A stretch of DNA of 64,000 nt, taken from the NCBI RefSeq assembly GCF_001186365.1, contig NZ_LDTZ01000017.1, positions 248,001 through 312,000 on the forward strand. Direction: 5' to 3'. Below, one piece after another: positions 18,322 to 27,731 of the stretch. The notes under the pieces were generated by a model, which worked only from the letters and a program-made list of their open reading frames with translations, had not been told where the DNA came from and did not search any database. Position 1 is the stretch's first letter; each line of letters begins with the position of its first letter. The position numbers were made by a program, and so were the translations under genes. The stretch comes from Gordonia jacobaea (lineage in GTDB: Bacteria > Actinomycetota > Actinomycetes > Mycobacteriales > Mycobacteriaceae).

Positions 18322-18930
18322 CTACTTGCGGCCCGCTGTCCAGTTCATCCCGAAGCCGTAGGCCTCGTCGATGTGCCGCTGCGCGCCTTGGATGTAGCGA
18401 ACCTCGCGGCTGACGCTGAGCTCGTTGCCATTGCTGGTGAGCATTGCGATGGCACAGGAGACCGCGCGGTCGTCTGCTGAATCCAGGCGAACCTCGACCT
18501 GCGGCCCCGAACTCGGGAACAGTGTCACGACGCCATTGGCCGACGACCAGTTCGGGGTGCCCTCGTAGATGTAGGCGAAGATCAGGACCCGACGGAAGCG
18601 TCCGATGTCGGAGAGGTTGATGTGCAGATTCTCGCCGCCGGTGCTGCTTCCACTGCGATCATCGCCGTCGAGCAAGATATAGGGCGCGCGATCGAGCGAG
18701 CCGAACGAATTGCCCAGCGCCTGCACGACGCCCCTACTGCCATCGGCGAGCTCATACATGGCCCCGAGGTCGAGGTCGATGCCCGAGGAGCGCTTGAAGA
18801 ATCTACCTCCACCGGACCCCTGGTCCCAGTTGAGGTTGACGCGCATGTTTCCCTGGCCGTCACCCCTTTTGGCGAGCGAGATCGTCGGGGTCGATTTGCT
18901 CAGTGTCACCTTGTTCATGTTGATCGCCAT
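18322..18930 (-). CDS. TerA-like TerD-superfamily protein
   Basis: A 202-residue TerD-superfamily protein. It keeps the N-terminal KVTLSKSTPTISLAKRG, NLNWDQGSGGG and SGIDLDLG motifs, but the usual GDNxTGxGxGDDE Ca2+ segment is replaced by DGDDRSGSSTGGENLHINL. Such divergence is typical of TerA-type members. The C-terminus has VRYIQGAQRHIDEAYGFGMNW. The start at 18930 is chosen because AAGGAAAAT precedes it and the family N-terminus begins there. Its start lies 71 bp inside the end of the upstream DUF475 gene, an unusually long overlap. Confidence 0.85.
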   Translation of the reverse strand: MAINMNKVTLSKSTPTISLAKRGDGQGNMRVNLNWDQGSGGGRFFKRSSGIDLDLGAMYELADGSRGVVQALGNSFGSLDRAPYILLDGDDRSGSSTGGENLHINLSDIGRFRRVLIFAYIYEGTPNWSSANGVVTLFPSSGPQVEVRLDSADDRAVSCAIAMLTSNGNELSVSREVRYIQGAQRHIDEAYGFGMNWTAGRK

Positions 18931-20020
18931 CGGATTTTCCTTCCGGGGTGTCTTCGGGGTGGTTGCGGCGTCGAATGATGCTGGAGACCAAAGCCGCGAT
19001 GATGAGTACGACGCCGACAAGGCCAGTGACCACTTCGGGGACGTGGGTGCCGATCGAGTACATGAGGATCAGCGCCAGTGCGCCGATCGCCCAGTGAGCG
19101 CCGTGCTCGAGGTAGACGTACTCGCTGAGCGTGCCCTTGCGAACAAGGAAGACGGTCAGCGAACGTACGAACATCGCGCCGATGAAGCCGAGGCCCAACG
19201 CGATGATGATCGGGTCGGCGGTGATGGCGAATGCTCCGATGACGCCGTCGAACGAGAACGACGCGTCGAGCACCTCGAGGTAGAGGAACAGGAAGAAGCC
19301 TGCTTTGCCTGTCGCCTTGGCGAGTTCGCTGGGGCCCGAGCGAGGCAGCGATTCCGATTCGGCGCCTTCTTCGAGCTCTTCTGGGGTGTTGAACAGTTCG
19401 CCGAGCCCGTTGACCAGGATGTAGGTGGTCATACCCAGTACGCCGGCGAAGAGCACCGTCGAGCGCTCGTCGTCGGGTGCGATCCATTCAGCGGTGATGA
19501 CGAGGACGGCCACAGCGACGACAACGGAGAGTTGGTCGAGCCTGCCGATGCGCTCGAGCGGTCGCTCGATCCACCGCAGCCAGTGGATCTCCTTCTCCTC
19601 GAAGACGAAGCCGAGGAACAGCATCAGCAGGAACATGCCACCGAACGCCGCGATCTGCGGGTGCGCGTCGGTGATGATCTGCTCGTAGGTCGGAGAGCCG
19701 TCGGTCGGCGGGTTGAGCGCGAGACGCAGCGCCTCGACGGGATTCAGCTTGGCGCTCAACCAGACGATCACGAGCGGAAAGACCAGCCGCATGCCGAAGA
19801 CCGCGATCAGCACACCGATGGTCAAGAAGATCTTCTGCCAGAACGCGCTCATGCGTCGCAGCACGGTCGCGTTGATGACCGCGTTGTCGAAGGAGAGCGA
19901 CACCTCGAGGATGCCGAGGATGAGTGTGAGGAACAGGGCGGTGGGGCCGCCATAGATGAATGCGACCACCAGCGAGGCGATCGTGATGGCGATGGACAGC
20001 CCGAATATTCGGAAGATCAC
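18860..20020 (-). CDS. DUF475/TerC-like integral membrane protein
   Basis: A 386-residue polytopic membrane protein with about nine hydrophobic segments. LEVSLSFDNAVINATVL near the N-terminus and LEVLDASFSFDGVIGAFA in the second half are the paired acidic intramembrane motifs of the TerC/DUF475 group, thought to bind or move metal ions and to dock Ter proteins at the membrane. The C-terminal tail is hydrophilic and acidic (about residues 350-386) and encodes the region overlapping the TerA-like gene. A hairpin separates it from the upstream TerD gene, so it probably has its own promoter. Confidence 0.9.
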   Translation of the reverse strand: MIFRIFGLSIAITIASLVVAFIYGGPTALFLTLILGILEVSLSFDNAVINATVLRRMSAFWQKIFLTIGVLIAVFGMRLVFPLVIVWLSAKLNPVEALRLALNPPTDGSPTYEQIITDAHPQIAAFGGMFLLMLFLGFVFEEKEIHWLRWIERPLERIGRLDQLSVVVAVAVLVITAEWIAPDDERSTVLFAGVLGMTTYILVNGLGELFNTPEELEEGAESESLPRSGPSELAKATGKAGFFLFLYLEVLDASFSFDGVIGAFAITADPIIIALGLGFIGAMFVRSLTVFLVRKGTLSEYVYLEHGAHWAIGALALILMYSIGTHVPEVVTGLVGVVLIIAALVSSIIRRRNHPEDTPEGKSDGDQHEQGDTEQIDPDDLARQKG

Positions 20021-20099
20021 GGTGGAGCGGCCTTTCTTGCATCACCGAAGTAGGGAGACCACGTGTCCCGATGCCGGGCTCACGCGGTCAAACAAGCCA

Positions 20100-20132
20100 G
20101 ATGCCGCGCCTGCGAATGTCAGGCGCGGCATC
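20100..20132 (-). terminator. terminator after terD
   Basis: A perfect 13-bp stem (GATGCCGCGCCTG with CAGGCGCGGCATC) and a 7-nt loop lie 13 bases past the terD stop codon. On the minus strand the hairpin is followed by a T-richer stretch (TGGCTTGTTTGACC), fitting an intrinsic terminator between terD and the DUF475 gene. Confidence 0.82.
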
Positions 20133-20145
20133 GTAGCGACGTGGA

Positions 20146-20721
20146 TCAGACGTTGACGCCGAAGTCGCGGGCGATACCCGCGAGGCCGGACGCGTAGCCC
20201 TGGCCGACGGCGCGGAACTTCCAGTCGGCACCGCTGCGGTACAGCTCTCCGAAGACCATCGCGGTCTCGGTCGACGCGTCCTCGGACAGGTCGTAGCGGG
20301 CGATCTCGGAGCCGTTGGCGCGATTGACGACGCGGATGTAGGCGTTGCGAACCTGACCGAACGACTGACCGCGCGAGTCGGCGTCGTAGATCGAGACCGG
20401 GAAGACGATGGAATCGATGTTGGGAGGGGTGCCCGCGAGGTCGACGTTGATGACCTCGTCGTCGCCGTCACCCTCACCGGTCGTGTTGTCGCCGGCGTGT
20501 TCGATGGAGCCCTCCGGCGAGCGGAGGTTGTTGAAGAACACGAAGTGCTGGTCGGAGAGCACCCGCTTGTCGGTACCGCACGCGATTGCGCTGGCGTCGA
20601 GGTCGAACTCGACACCGGTGGTGGTCCGCGCATCCCAGCCGAGGCCGACTGCGACAGCCGTGAGGCCGGGAGCCTCCTTGGTCAGCGATACGTTTCCACC
20701 CTTGCTCAGGCTGACGCCCAT
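20146..20721 (-). CDS. terD: TerD-family Ca2+-binding stress protein
   Basis: A 191-residue canonical TerD/TerE protein. It starts [20 protein letters not shown] and has [48 protein letters not shown] and [14 protein letters not shown], with all expected Ca2+-ligand acidic residues. It is cytosolic and is a component of the tellurite/oxidative-stress Ter system. Shine-Dalgarno-like AAAGGC lies upstream of the ATG. It is a single-gene unit ended by its own terminator. Confidence 0.93.
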   Translation of the reverse strand: MGVSLSKGGNVSLTKEAPGLTAVAVGLGWDARTTTGVEFDLDASAIACGTDKRVLSDQHFVFFNNLRSPEGSIEHAGDNTTGEGDGDDEVINVDLAGTPPNIDSIVFPVSIYDADSRGQSFGQVRNAYIRVVNRANGSEIARYDLSEDASTETAMVFGELYRSGADWKFRAVGQGYASGLAGIARDFGVNV

Positions 20722-20944
20722 GTTTCGTGCCTTTCTGCCGCGGTGTGGCGGGAGCCACTGTCGAATGACGGTCACATCGTAAGTGACAAGTCGGACATAT
20801 TGCCGACGCGCCCGCCACCCTACCCACGGACGGCTGACGGGAACATAGAAGCTGGTTGGCCGTAGGCCGAGGGAATGATGTCGATCCGGGTGGCGGGGCG
20901 TCGAACGCCGCCGGTGGTCGAACCGCGACGGCCGAACGGACTGG

Positions 20945-22363
20945 TCACTGCGTCAACAGCTTCTTCTGCACCTTGCCCATCGCGTTGCGTGGAAGTGAGT
21001 CGACGCGCCTGATCTCCCGGGGCCGCTTGTGCTGGGACAGCTCGGTGGCCACGAGCCCGATGAGCTCGTCGTCGGGGACTGCCGTCCCGACCACATATGC
21101 GACGATCCGCTGCCCGAGGTCGTCGTCGGGAACGCCGATCACCGCGACCTCGTCGACGGCGGGGTGCCCGAGTAGGACGGTCTCGATTTCGCCCGCGCCG
21201 ACACGAAATCCGCCCGACTTGATCAGATCGGTCGACGCACGGCCGACGATGCGGTGCATGCCGTCGTCGCCGATCACTGCGACGTCGCCCGTCGCGAACC
21301 AGCCGTCGGCGAGCCAACTCTCGGCCGTGGCCTCCGGCCGGTTCAGGTATCCCGACCCGACCATCGGTCCGCGCACGTGGAGGTCGCCGACCGACTCGCC
21401 GTCGTGCGGTAGATCCGTTGCACCGGAGTCGATCTCGCTGCTGCGCAGCCGTGTTTCGACGCCGCGCAGCGGTATTCCCACCCAGCCTGGTCGGCGCTCG
21501 CCGTCGAATCGGGTCGACACGGTGATCATGGTCTCGGTCATGCCATATCGTTCGACGATCTCGTGTCCGGTCAGCTCACGAATCCTGTCGAACACCGGGA
21601 CGGGTAGCGGGGCACTTCCCGACACCAGCAGTCGTGCTGAGGAAAGTGACTGCGCTGCAGCAGGATCGGCGCCGATACGGGTCCAGACCGTCGGTACTCC
21701 GAAGAACATCGACGCACCGCGAGCGGCCGCGGCGGCGTAACCCGCGGGGGTGGGCTTGACGGTGTGAATCAGCTTGCCGCCGCGGCGCAGTGGGCCGAGA
21801 ACGCCGAGGATCAGCCCGTGGACATGGAACAGCGGCAAGCCGTGGGCGAGAGTGTCGTCGGAGGTCCACGCCCACGCATCGGCCAGCGCGTCGAGTCCCG
21901 CGGCGATCGCGCGGCGGGTGATCGGCACGCCCTTGGGAAGCCCGGTCGTGCCCGAGGTGTACAGGATCAGCGCGGTGGACTCGCCGGGAGGTTCGGGATG
22001 CGAATGCCACGAGCGGGCGAAGCGTCGGATCGGGATGACCGGCAGTGTCGTCGAATCGGGTGCGGCGCCGAGCCACGCCTGCGCACCCGAGTCGGTCAGA
22101 ATGTGCTCGAGTTCGCGCGGGCCGGAATCCGGCGGAACGGGAACGATCGCAACTCCCGCAATGAGGCCGCCGACGACGGCGAGAACTGTCTCGATCGTCG
22201 GATGGGCGAGCACGGCCAGCGTGCGTGCTCCGCGAATCCGTTCTGCGACAGCGGTTGCCGCACCGACGAGGTCTTCGCGCGAGAGCGCGTCGTCGCCGAC
22301 GGTCACCGCGTCGGGGTCATCGGGCGCGGCGGGGACGAGGTAAGGCAACAACACGTCTCTCAC
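20945..22363 (-). CDS. fadD36: acyl-CoA synthetase, FadD36-like
   Basis: A 472-residue adenylate-forming enzyme, shorter than most FadDs and close in length to mycobacterial FadD36. It carries the P-loop [26 protein letters not shown] (A5), [10 protein letters not shown] (A7), [21 protein letters not shown] (A8) and the catalytic Lys in [13 protein letters not shown] (A10). It converts a carboxylic acid, ATP and CoA to acyl-CoA. The N-terminus [17 protein letters not shown] resembles FadD36 proteins as I remember them, so the subgroup assignment is moderate. The start at 22363 is close to a possible GAAGG-type site. Confidence 0.85.
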   Translation of the reverse strand: MRDVLLPYLVPAAPDDPDAVTVGDDALSREDLVGAATAVAERIRGARTLAVLAHPTIETVLAVVGGLIAGVAIVPVPPDSGPRELEHILTDSGAQAWLGAAPDSTTLPVIPIRRFARSWHSHPEPPGESTALILYTSGTTGLPKGVPITRRAIAAGLDALADAWAWTSDDTLAHGLPLFHVHGLILGVLGPLRRGGKLIHTVKPTPAGYAAAAARGASMFFGVPTVWTRIGADPAAAQSLSSARLLVSGSAPLPVPVFDRIRELTGHEIVERYGMTETMITVSTRFDGERRPGWVGIPLRGVETRLRSSEIDSGATDLPHDGESVGDLHVRGPMVGSGYLNRPEATAESWLADGWFATGDVAVIGDDGMHRIVGRASTDLIKSGGFRVGAGEIETVLLGHPAVDEVAVIGVPDDDLGQRIVAYVVGTAVPDDELIGLVATELSQHKRPREIRRVDSLPRNAMGKVQKKLLTQ

Positions 22364-22415
22364 TGTGCCACGGCCTTCCTTGTGGCACTATCCTCCTCGG
22401 CCACGATCATCAGAC

Positions 22416-23345
22416 TCATACCAGCAGCGCGACCTTGCCGCCCGCGTGTCCGCCCGAGACGAGTTCGAGAGCCGCGCGCGCTTGTGACAGGTGGAAGGTG
22501 TGGGCGACCGGAACCACCAGGTCGCCTGCCGCGGCGTGCGCGATCAACTCCGCCCGAACCGAATCGCGGTAGGCGGCACTCTCTGGCTGTGTACCGCCAA
22601 GAGCTACGAATCCGTCTCGCTGGGCGCGGTCGCGCGCCACGATGGTGACGATGCGCGAGCGGTCGGCGACCAACTCCTCGGATGTATCGATGGCCTCGTC
22701 GGTACCGGCCGCGTCGAGTGCGGCGTCGACGCCGTTCGGAGCCAGCGCGCGAACACGATCGGCCAGCCCTGGGCCGTATTCGACTGGGAGACCACCGAAT
22801 TCGACGACCCGCTCAAAACTGTGCGGACTCGCCGTCCCGATCACGGTGATGCCGCGCAGCAGCGCGAGTTGCAACACCGCCATGCCGACCGCGCCCGACG
22901 CGCCGTGTAGGAGAACCGTGTCGCCGGTCGCCGCGCGTGACGCCCGTAGCATGTCGGCGGCGGTCGTGCCCGCGAGCAGCAGGTTTGCAGCCGAGGCCTC
23001 ATTGAGCGTCGAAGGCTTTGCGAACACCTTCTCCGCGGGCACAGTCAACGCTGTCGCGTACCCGCCGTATACCCGGAATGCGAGGACGTCGTCGCCGGGA
23101 GATGCTGCGCCAGAGGCAATCTCGGTGCCCGGGCCGAGTGCCGCGATCACTCCGGACACCTCGTAGCCGACAGGGACGGGAAACTCCGATGCGGTCAGCG
23201 TGTGCTTGAGGTCCGCGGGATTGACGCCTGCGGCGAGCACTTCGATACTGACCTCGCCCGGCCCTGGTGGATGGAGCTGATCATCGATGAATGCGAAGTC
23301 GTCGAGACCGCCGGGACCGGTCGCCACCCACCGTTGCACGCGCAT
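22416..23345 (-). CDS. NADP-dependent MDR oxidoreductase (quinone reductase-like)
   Basis: A 309-residue medium-chain dehydrogenase/reductase of the Zn-independent quinone oxidoreductase type. It has AAGVNPADLKHTL, VGYEVSGVIAALGPGT, GTTAADMLRAS and the nucleotide-binding LLHGASGAVGMAVLQLA. No Cys/His zinc ligands of alcohol dehydrogenases are evident. It probably reduces quinones or enones with NADPH. The stop is 53 bases from the start of the FadD36-like gene, so cotranscription is possible. Confidence 0.87.
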   Translation of the reverse strand: MRVQRWVATGPGGLDDFAFIDDQLHPPGPGEVSIEVLAAGVNPADLKHTLTASEFPVPVGYEVSGVIAALGPGTEIASGAASPGDDVLAFRVYGGYATALTVPAEKVFAKPSTLNEASAANLLLAGTTAADMLRASRAATGDTVLLHGASGAVGMAVLQLALLRGITVIGTASPHSFERVVEFGGLPVEYGPGLADRVRALAPNGVDAALDAAGTDEAIDTSEELVADRSRIVTIVARDRAQRDGFVALGGTQPESAAYRDSVRAELIAHAAAGDLVVPVAHTFHLSQARAALELVSGGHAGGKVALLV

Positions 23346-23394
23346 GGTTCAACACTACTGATCAGCGCGGAGGCGTCGGCTTGCATTCGCGGGT

Positions 23395-24009
23395 TCACAG
23401 TTGCTCGGGGCGCACCCAACCGTCGGCGATGAGTGCGAGCAGCAGCTCGGCCTTGTTGGAGACGGGCCTGCTGGCGTTGAGATACCGCTGCCGAACCCGA
23501 CGATAGTGCTCGCGTGCCGTGCTCTCGGCGATGAAGAACCGGCGAGCCGTCTCGCGCAGCGTCGCGCCGAGGACGTACGCGGTGAGGATCTCGCGCTCGC
23601 GTTCGGTGAGGTGGATGCGGGGGACGCGGGGTTGGGCCGACTCCGACCTTCCGGCCAGCGCGGCCAAGACGTCGAGCGCGTGTCCGGGGTCGGTGATGTC
23701 GATGCTGCGCGCGTCCGACACAGGCACGCCGATCGCGCCGATCACGGTGCCGTTCAGCGCGCGAATGGACCGGACCTGAGCGACGCGGCGCGCGGACCGC
23801 ACGATCGTGATGCCAGGGGCGTCGAGTCCGCCGAGTGAATCGGTCGCGTTGTCGAGGTCGATGATGACTGCGCGATGTCCGGCGTCCTCGACGAACACGG
23901 CCAGCGCCGAGTCGATGACGTCGTGTTCTGCGATGATCACCGCGGTGGGTGCGGTCCTGACGGCCTCCAAAGGTGCGGTGTCGAGTTCGCTGACGACGTC
24001 GGCAGTCAT
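23395..24009 (-). CDS. LuxR-type HTH regulator with degenerate receiver-like domain
   Basis: A 204-residue regulator. The N-terminal 120 residues resemble a receiver fold (AVIIAEHDVIDSALAVFVEDAG, RAVIIDLDNATDS), but the phosphorylation pocket is not clear. The C-terminal LuxR/GerE HTH reads LTEREREILTAYVLGATLRETARRFFIAESTAREHYRRVRQRY. The start at 24009 follows a purine-rich GGGGGGACCTCA site; an ATG at 24075 would add 22 residues. Divergent from the next regulator across a 235-bp intergenic region. Confidence 0.78.
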   Translation of the reverse strand: MTADVVSELDTAPLEAVRTAPTAVIIAEHDVIDSALAVFVEDAGHRAVIIDLDNATDSLGGLDAPGITIVRSARRVAQVRSIRALNGTVIGAIGVPVSDARSIDITDPGHALDVLAALAGRSESAQPRVPRIHLTEREREILTAYVLGATLRETARRFFIAESTAREHYRRVRQRYLNASRPVSNKAELLLALIADGWVRPEQL

Positions 24010-24244
24010 TGAGGTCCCCCCGGAAAATGCGCAGCGCGCGAGTGTGCATTTGATGTACTCGAGCAAATCGAGCATAAAGAATCCTGCCCCCGGCGGCTGC
24101 GCAAGTCAGCACTTGTGATGACATATATGTGCGGGGTTCACGCACGAAAACGCCTGACGCAAACATGTGCGTGCAAGATCGCGCATGAAAAGTGGCATGG
24201 GATGCGTAATCACGCATGCGAACCCGCGCTCGAGGGGAGTGGCC
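24010..24244. promoter_or_regulatory. divergent promoter region with inverted repeat
   Basis: 235 bp separate two divergently transcribed regulators. It contains ATGCGT-AATC-ACGCAT (24202-24217), a perfect 6-bp-arm inverted repeat, and related TGCG-rich words (GTTCACGCACG near 24138 and TGCGTGCAAGATCGCGCA near 24168). These are candidate operator sites. The region also reads as short ORFs, none supported. Confidence 0.5.
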
Positions 24245-24976
24245 ATGGAAGGGATGCGCATCCTGATCGCATCACCGCTTGGGCATGTGGTGGCCGAACC
24301 GGTGCGTTCGGCTATCGAGGGTGCCACTGTTGTCGTGGCCCGCGACCAGGAGGAATTCGTCCGCAGCGTGTCCGGGCGCGTACGGTTCGACGTCGTTTGC
24401 GCCGACCTCATCTGGAATCGACCCGACATCGAGTGGACGTTCGACGGTCTGGACGTCCTCGACGGCCTCCATCATGCCGACCGCCTCGCGCCGGTGCTGT
24501 TGGCGACCCAGGGACACTCCATGGAGATCGATCATCTCGAAGAAGCACGGCTGCGGCCGGATGTCTGGGGCGTGGTCGCCAAGGCCGACGGATTCGGCTC
24601 GCTGATCGCGGCGCTGCGCACCGTCGCTCACGGCTCGAAGCTCGACGACCGGGTGCCCTCGCCGACTCACCCGCCGCTGTACGAGTTGTTCTCCGGCAGG
24701 CGCGGGATCACGGCGGCGCGCATGGCGGGCGCCATTGCCGCGGGAAATGCGTCGGACAACGCGACGTTGGCGTCGGTTGCGAAGGTGTCGCACAACACCG
24801 CGAACAAGGTGACCAGCCACTACCTCGGTCCGCTGCTGCTCGAGCGCCGCGAACACGACGACCGCCTGCCGCTCACCCAGGCGTCGGTGTACCGATGGTG
24901 CGGCCTGCACGCGCGCTACATCGTGAGCTGGTGCCGACGACACGGACACGAGGACGTGTTGGCGCCGCAGGCGTGA
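24245..24976 (+). CDS. HTH transcriptional regulator with receiver-like N-terminus
   Basis: A 243-residue protein. Residues 1-130 look like a receiver-type alpha/beta fold (MRILIASPLGHVVAEPVRSAI, FDVVCADLIW) without an obvious phospho-acceptor Asp. Residues 155-230 form a helical region with NATLASVAKVSHNTANKVTSHYLGPLL, likely an HTH. ATG 24245 follows GAGGGGAGTGG; upstream in-frame ATGs lie in the intergenic repeats. The domain order mirrors the divergent LuxR-like protein, suggesting an old duplication or a regulatory pair. Confidence 0.7.
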   Translation: MEGMRILIASPLGHVVAEPVRSAIEGATVVVARDQEEFVRSVSGRVRFDVVCADLIWNRPDIEWTFDGLDVLDGLHHADRLAPVLLATQGHSMEIDHLEEARLRPDVWGVVAKADGFGSLIAALRTVAHGSKLDDRVPSPTHPPLYELFSGRRGITAARMAGAIAAGNASDNATLASVAKVSHNTANKVTSHYLGPLLLERREHDDRLPLTQASVYRWCGLHARYIVSWCRRHGHEDVLAPQA

Positions 24977-25019
24977 GCGTCGCTGCCCGGGGTCGCTGAC
25001 ACAACCCCCCACACACGAC

Positions 25020-25057
25020 GATGCCCCTCGGTCCGGGGGTCCGGACCAAGGGGCATC
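25020..25057. terminator. bidirectional terminator between regulator and ino1
   Basis: A 17-bp inverted repeat (GATGCCCCTCGGTCCGG and CCGGACCAAGGGGCATC) with one C-A mismatch, which becomes a G-U pair on the minus transcript, and a 4-nt loop. It sits between convergent stops at 24976 and 25087. It suits ino1 best. Confidence 0.85.
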
Positions 25058-25086
25058 GTGTGGCGTGACGGGGTCAGACCGTCGGA

Positions 25087-26175
25087 TCAGCCCTCGATGA
25101 ACGTCTCGAGCTGCTGGCGAGCGACGTCGTCGGCGAGCTGCTCGGGCGGGCTCTTCATCAGGTAGGCCGAGGCGGGCAGGATCGGTCCGCCGATGCCGCG
25201 GTCCTTGGCGATCTTCGCGGCGCGCACGGCGTCGATGATGATGCCTGCCGAGTTGGGGGAGTCCCAGACCTCGAGCTTGTACTCCAGGTTGAGCGGCACG
25301 TCGCCGAAGGCGCGTCCCTCGAGGCGGACGTAGGCCCACTTGCGGTCGTCGAGCCATGCGACGTGGTCCGACGGTCCGATGTGGACGTTCTTGTCCTCGA
25401 CCTTGCCGGCGAGCGAGCCGGTGAGGTTCGACGTGACGGCCTGGGTCTTGGAGACCTTCTTGGACTCGAGACGCTCGCGCTCGAGCATGTTCTTGAAGTC
25501 CATGTTGCCGCCGACGTTGAGCTGGTAGGTGCGGTCGAGTGCGACGCCGCGATCCTCGAACAGCTTGGCCATCACGCGGTGGGTGATGGTCGCGCCGACC
25601 TGGCTCTTGATGTCGTCGCCGACGATCGGCACGCCTGCGGCGCGGAACTTCTCGGCCCACTCGGGGTCGGAGGCGATGAACACCGGCAGGGCGTTGACGA
25701 AGGCGACACCCGCGTCGATCGCGCACTGTGCGTAGAACTTGTCAGCCTGCTCGGAGCCGACGGGGAGGTAGGAGACCAGGACGTCAACGTCGTTGTCCTT
25801 GAGAGTCTTCACGACGTCGACGCCGTCGCCGTCGGCCTCGGTGATGGTCTGCAGGTAGTACTTGCCGAGACCGTCGAGGGTGTGGCCGCGCTGCACGGTG
25901 ACACCGGTCGGCGGGACGTCGGCGATCTTGATGGTGTTGTTCTCGCTCGCGAAGATCGCGTCGGAGAGGTCGAAGCCGACCTTCTTGGCGTCGACGTCGA
26001 ACGCGGCGACGAACTCGACGTCGCGCACGTGGTACTGACCGAACTTGACGTGCATCAGACCGGGGACGGTCGAGTTCTCGTCGGCATCCTTGTAGTACTG
26101 AACGCCCTGGACCAAGGATGAAGCGCAGTTTCCTACGCCCACTATGGCCACGCGCACCTTATTGGGCTCACCCAT
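25087..26175 (-). CDS. ino1: myo-inositol-1-phosphate synthase
   Basis: A 362-residue NAD-dependent enzyme converting glucose 6-phosphate to inositol 1-phosphate, the first step toward phosphatidylinositol mannosides and mycothiol. It begins [22 protein letters not shown] (NAD loop GxGxxx) and has the [27 protein letters not shown] and [10 protein letters not shown] signatures of actinobacterial Ino1. The length matches the family. Its ATG overlaps the upstream padR stop by 8 bp, so the pair is an operon, as in mycobacteria. Confidence 0.97.
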   Translation of the reverse strand: MGEPNKVRVAIVGVGNCASSLVQGVQYYKDADENSTVPGLMHVKFGQYHVRDVEFVAAFDVDAKKVGFDLSDAIFASENNTIKIADVPPTGVTVQRGHTLDGLGKYYLQTITEADGDGVDVVKTLKDNDVDVLVSYLPVGSEQADKFYAQCAIDAGVAFVNALPVFIASDPEWAEKFRAAGVPIVGDDIKSQVGATITHRVMAKLFEDRGVALDRTYQLNVGGNMDFKNMLERERLESKKVSKTQAVTSNLTGSLAGKVEDKNVHIGPSDHVAWLDDRKWAYVRLEGRAFGDVPLNLEYKLEVWDSPNSAGIIIDAVRAAKIAKDRGIGGPILPASAYLMKSPPEQLADDVARQQLETFIEG

Positions 26176-26863
26176 GGTCGGGTTCTCCTTCTTTTTCTCT
26201 GGGACCGCGAACGTCGCTGGACCCTGGAACGTGGGTTACCGCCGGCGAATTCTGCGTCACCGGGGTGGTGTCGAGCGCAGCCGATTCCGGCGGCTCGGGT
26301 GTTTCCTGTGTCCCGTCGCGAACCGGCTGTGGGTTCGCGTCCGGAAGTGTGTGTTCTGCGGCGATGAGTTCGTTGAGCCAGCGCACCTCGCGCTCGCTCG
26401 ATTCGAGACTCAGCTCGTGCAGTTGGCGGGTGTAGCGATCCGACGCGCGTGTCGCGCGCGTGACGAGTTCGCGCAATCCCTCACGCCGTTCCTCGACCTG
26501 ACGCCGACGCCCCTCGAGAATCCGCATCCGGGCCACCGCGGGGGTGCGGGAGAAAAAGGCCAGGTGGACGCCGAATCCGTCGTCGGTGTAGTTCTGCGGT
26601 CCGGTGTCGGCGACCAGCTCGTTGAAGCGGATACGACCCTTCTCGGTCAGCTGGTAGACGCGGCGGCCGCGACGCACCTTCATGCCCGCGGGTGTGCTCG
26701 CTTCGTCGATCAGGCCGTCGGCCTGCATCCTGCGCAGCGTCGGATACAGCGATCCGTACGAGAACGCGCGGAATGCGCCCAGCAACCCCGTAAGGCGTTT
26801 GCGCAGCTCGTAGCCGTGCATGGGCGATTCGAGCAGCAATCCGAGAATGGCGAGCTCCAGCAT
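26168..26863 (-). CDS. PadR-family regulator upstream of ino1
   Basis: A 231-residue PadR protein. The winged helix spans about residues 1-85 ([48 protein letters not shown]), followed by a helical dimerisation region and a Pro/Thr-rich tail of about 55 residues. The start at 26863 is preceded by an excellent GAGGAGGTG site; a much longer frame upstream is not needed. Gene order padR-ino1 is the same as Rv0047c-Rv0046c, suggesting control of inositol synthesis. Confidence 0.92.
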   Translation of the reverse strand: MLELAILGLLLESPMHGYELRKRLTGLLGAFRAFSYGSLYPTLRRMQADGLIDEASTPAGMKVRRGRRVYQLTEKGRIRFNELVADTGPQNYTDDGFGVHLAFFSRTPAVARMRILEGRRRQVEERREGLRELVTRATRASDRYTRQLHELSLESSEREVRWLNELIAAEHTLPDANPQPVRDGTQETPEPPESAALDTTPVTQNSPAVTHVPGSSDVRGPREKEGEPDHG

Positions 26864-27103
26864 GGGTGCGCACCTCCTCGGAGTCTCATGGCTGATCGCG
26901 CACGCCGAGAAAGTCCGATGGGACGGCACGGCATGTCGCGTCGATGTGGTTTCCAATGTATCGCACCGATATAACTGTGTCGACGGGGGAGTGTCCACAA
27001 CATGTCGCGCGGGTGTCCGGCGGGCGACCCGCGCGTTTGCGAGGCTCGACGCGGCGCGCGTCCGCGCGGACGTCCCCGAGCGCGACGACGTACCCTGAAA
27101 CAC

Positions 27104-27493
27104 GTGCGCCAGATCGTCGACTACGCCTTGCAGCGTCGGTCCCGACTGTCCGATGTCCACTCCGGCCGGACAGCCGTCGCCGACGTGTGCGATGCGAATC
27201 CCTACCTGCTGCGCGCCGCGAAGTTTCACGGGCGCCCGTCATCGACGCTGTGCCCGATCTGCCGCAAAGAGCAGGTCACGCTGGTGTCGTGGGTGTTCGG
27301 CGACCGGCTCGGCCAGGTGTCGGGATCGGCGCGTACCGCAGAAGAGATCGCCTCACTCGACGCGACCGCCGAAGAATTCACCGTGCACGTCGTCGAGGTC
27401 TGCCGTACATGTAGCTGGAACCATCTCGTCCAGTCGTACGTTGCGGGTCTGCCGCCACGATCGACACGACGTCGTCGTCGGGTGGCCGAATAA
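27104..27493 (+). CDS. DUF5318 zinc-ribbon protein
   Basis: A 129-residue actinobacterial protein starting at GTG 27104. Two cysteine pairs (LCPICRKE and VCRTCSW) form a likely zinc ribbon. Conserved words are VDYALQRRSRLSDVHSGR and CDANPYLLRAAKFHG. The C-terminus is Arg-rich (RSTRRRRRVAE). It is conserved upstream of ponA1 (Rv0049 position) in mycolic-acid bacteria; function is unknown. Confidence 0.88.
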   Translation: MRQIVDYALQRRSRLSDVHSGRTAVADVCDANPYLLRAAKFHGRPSSTLCPICRKEQVTLVSWVFGDRLGQVSGSARTAEEIASLDATAEEFTVHVVEVCRTCSWNHLVQSYVAGLPPRSTRRRRRVAE

Positions 27494-27509
27494 CTGTTGT
27501 TTCCACGTT

Positions 27510-27539
27510 CGTCGACGAGAGATAAGGCGCTCGTCGACG
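27510..27539 (+). terminator. hairpin after DUF5318 gene
   Basis: A perfect 10-bp inverted repeat (CGTCGACGAG and CTCGTCGACG) with a 10-nt loop begins 17 bases after the DUF5318 stop. No T-tract follows. The rest of the 238-bp gap to ponA1 shows no other clear feature and should hold the ponA1 promoter. Confidence 0.5.
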
Positions 27540-27731
27540 TTCTGACGTGTGTGGTGTGTGCCGCAGGTTTTTGCCGCGCGACCGCCGCATACGTCACAGT
27601 GGAGTGGGCTCGATGCGATGGAGAAGTACTGTGAGGAACGGTAAACCGACCACGGTGGCGGTTCTGACCTCGAACAACACGGCACAGGCGCGCGTGAGCG
27701 GGACCTGGATCGCGGTGCGGAAAGGTGATCG

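Noticed and set aside
20722-20944. Small gene between terD and the FadD36-like gene
   Set aside because: Only overlapping shadow frames are open; the region should hold the terD promoter.
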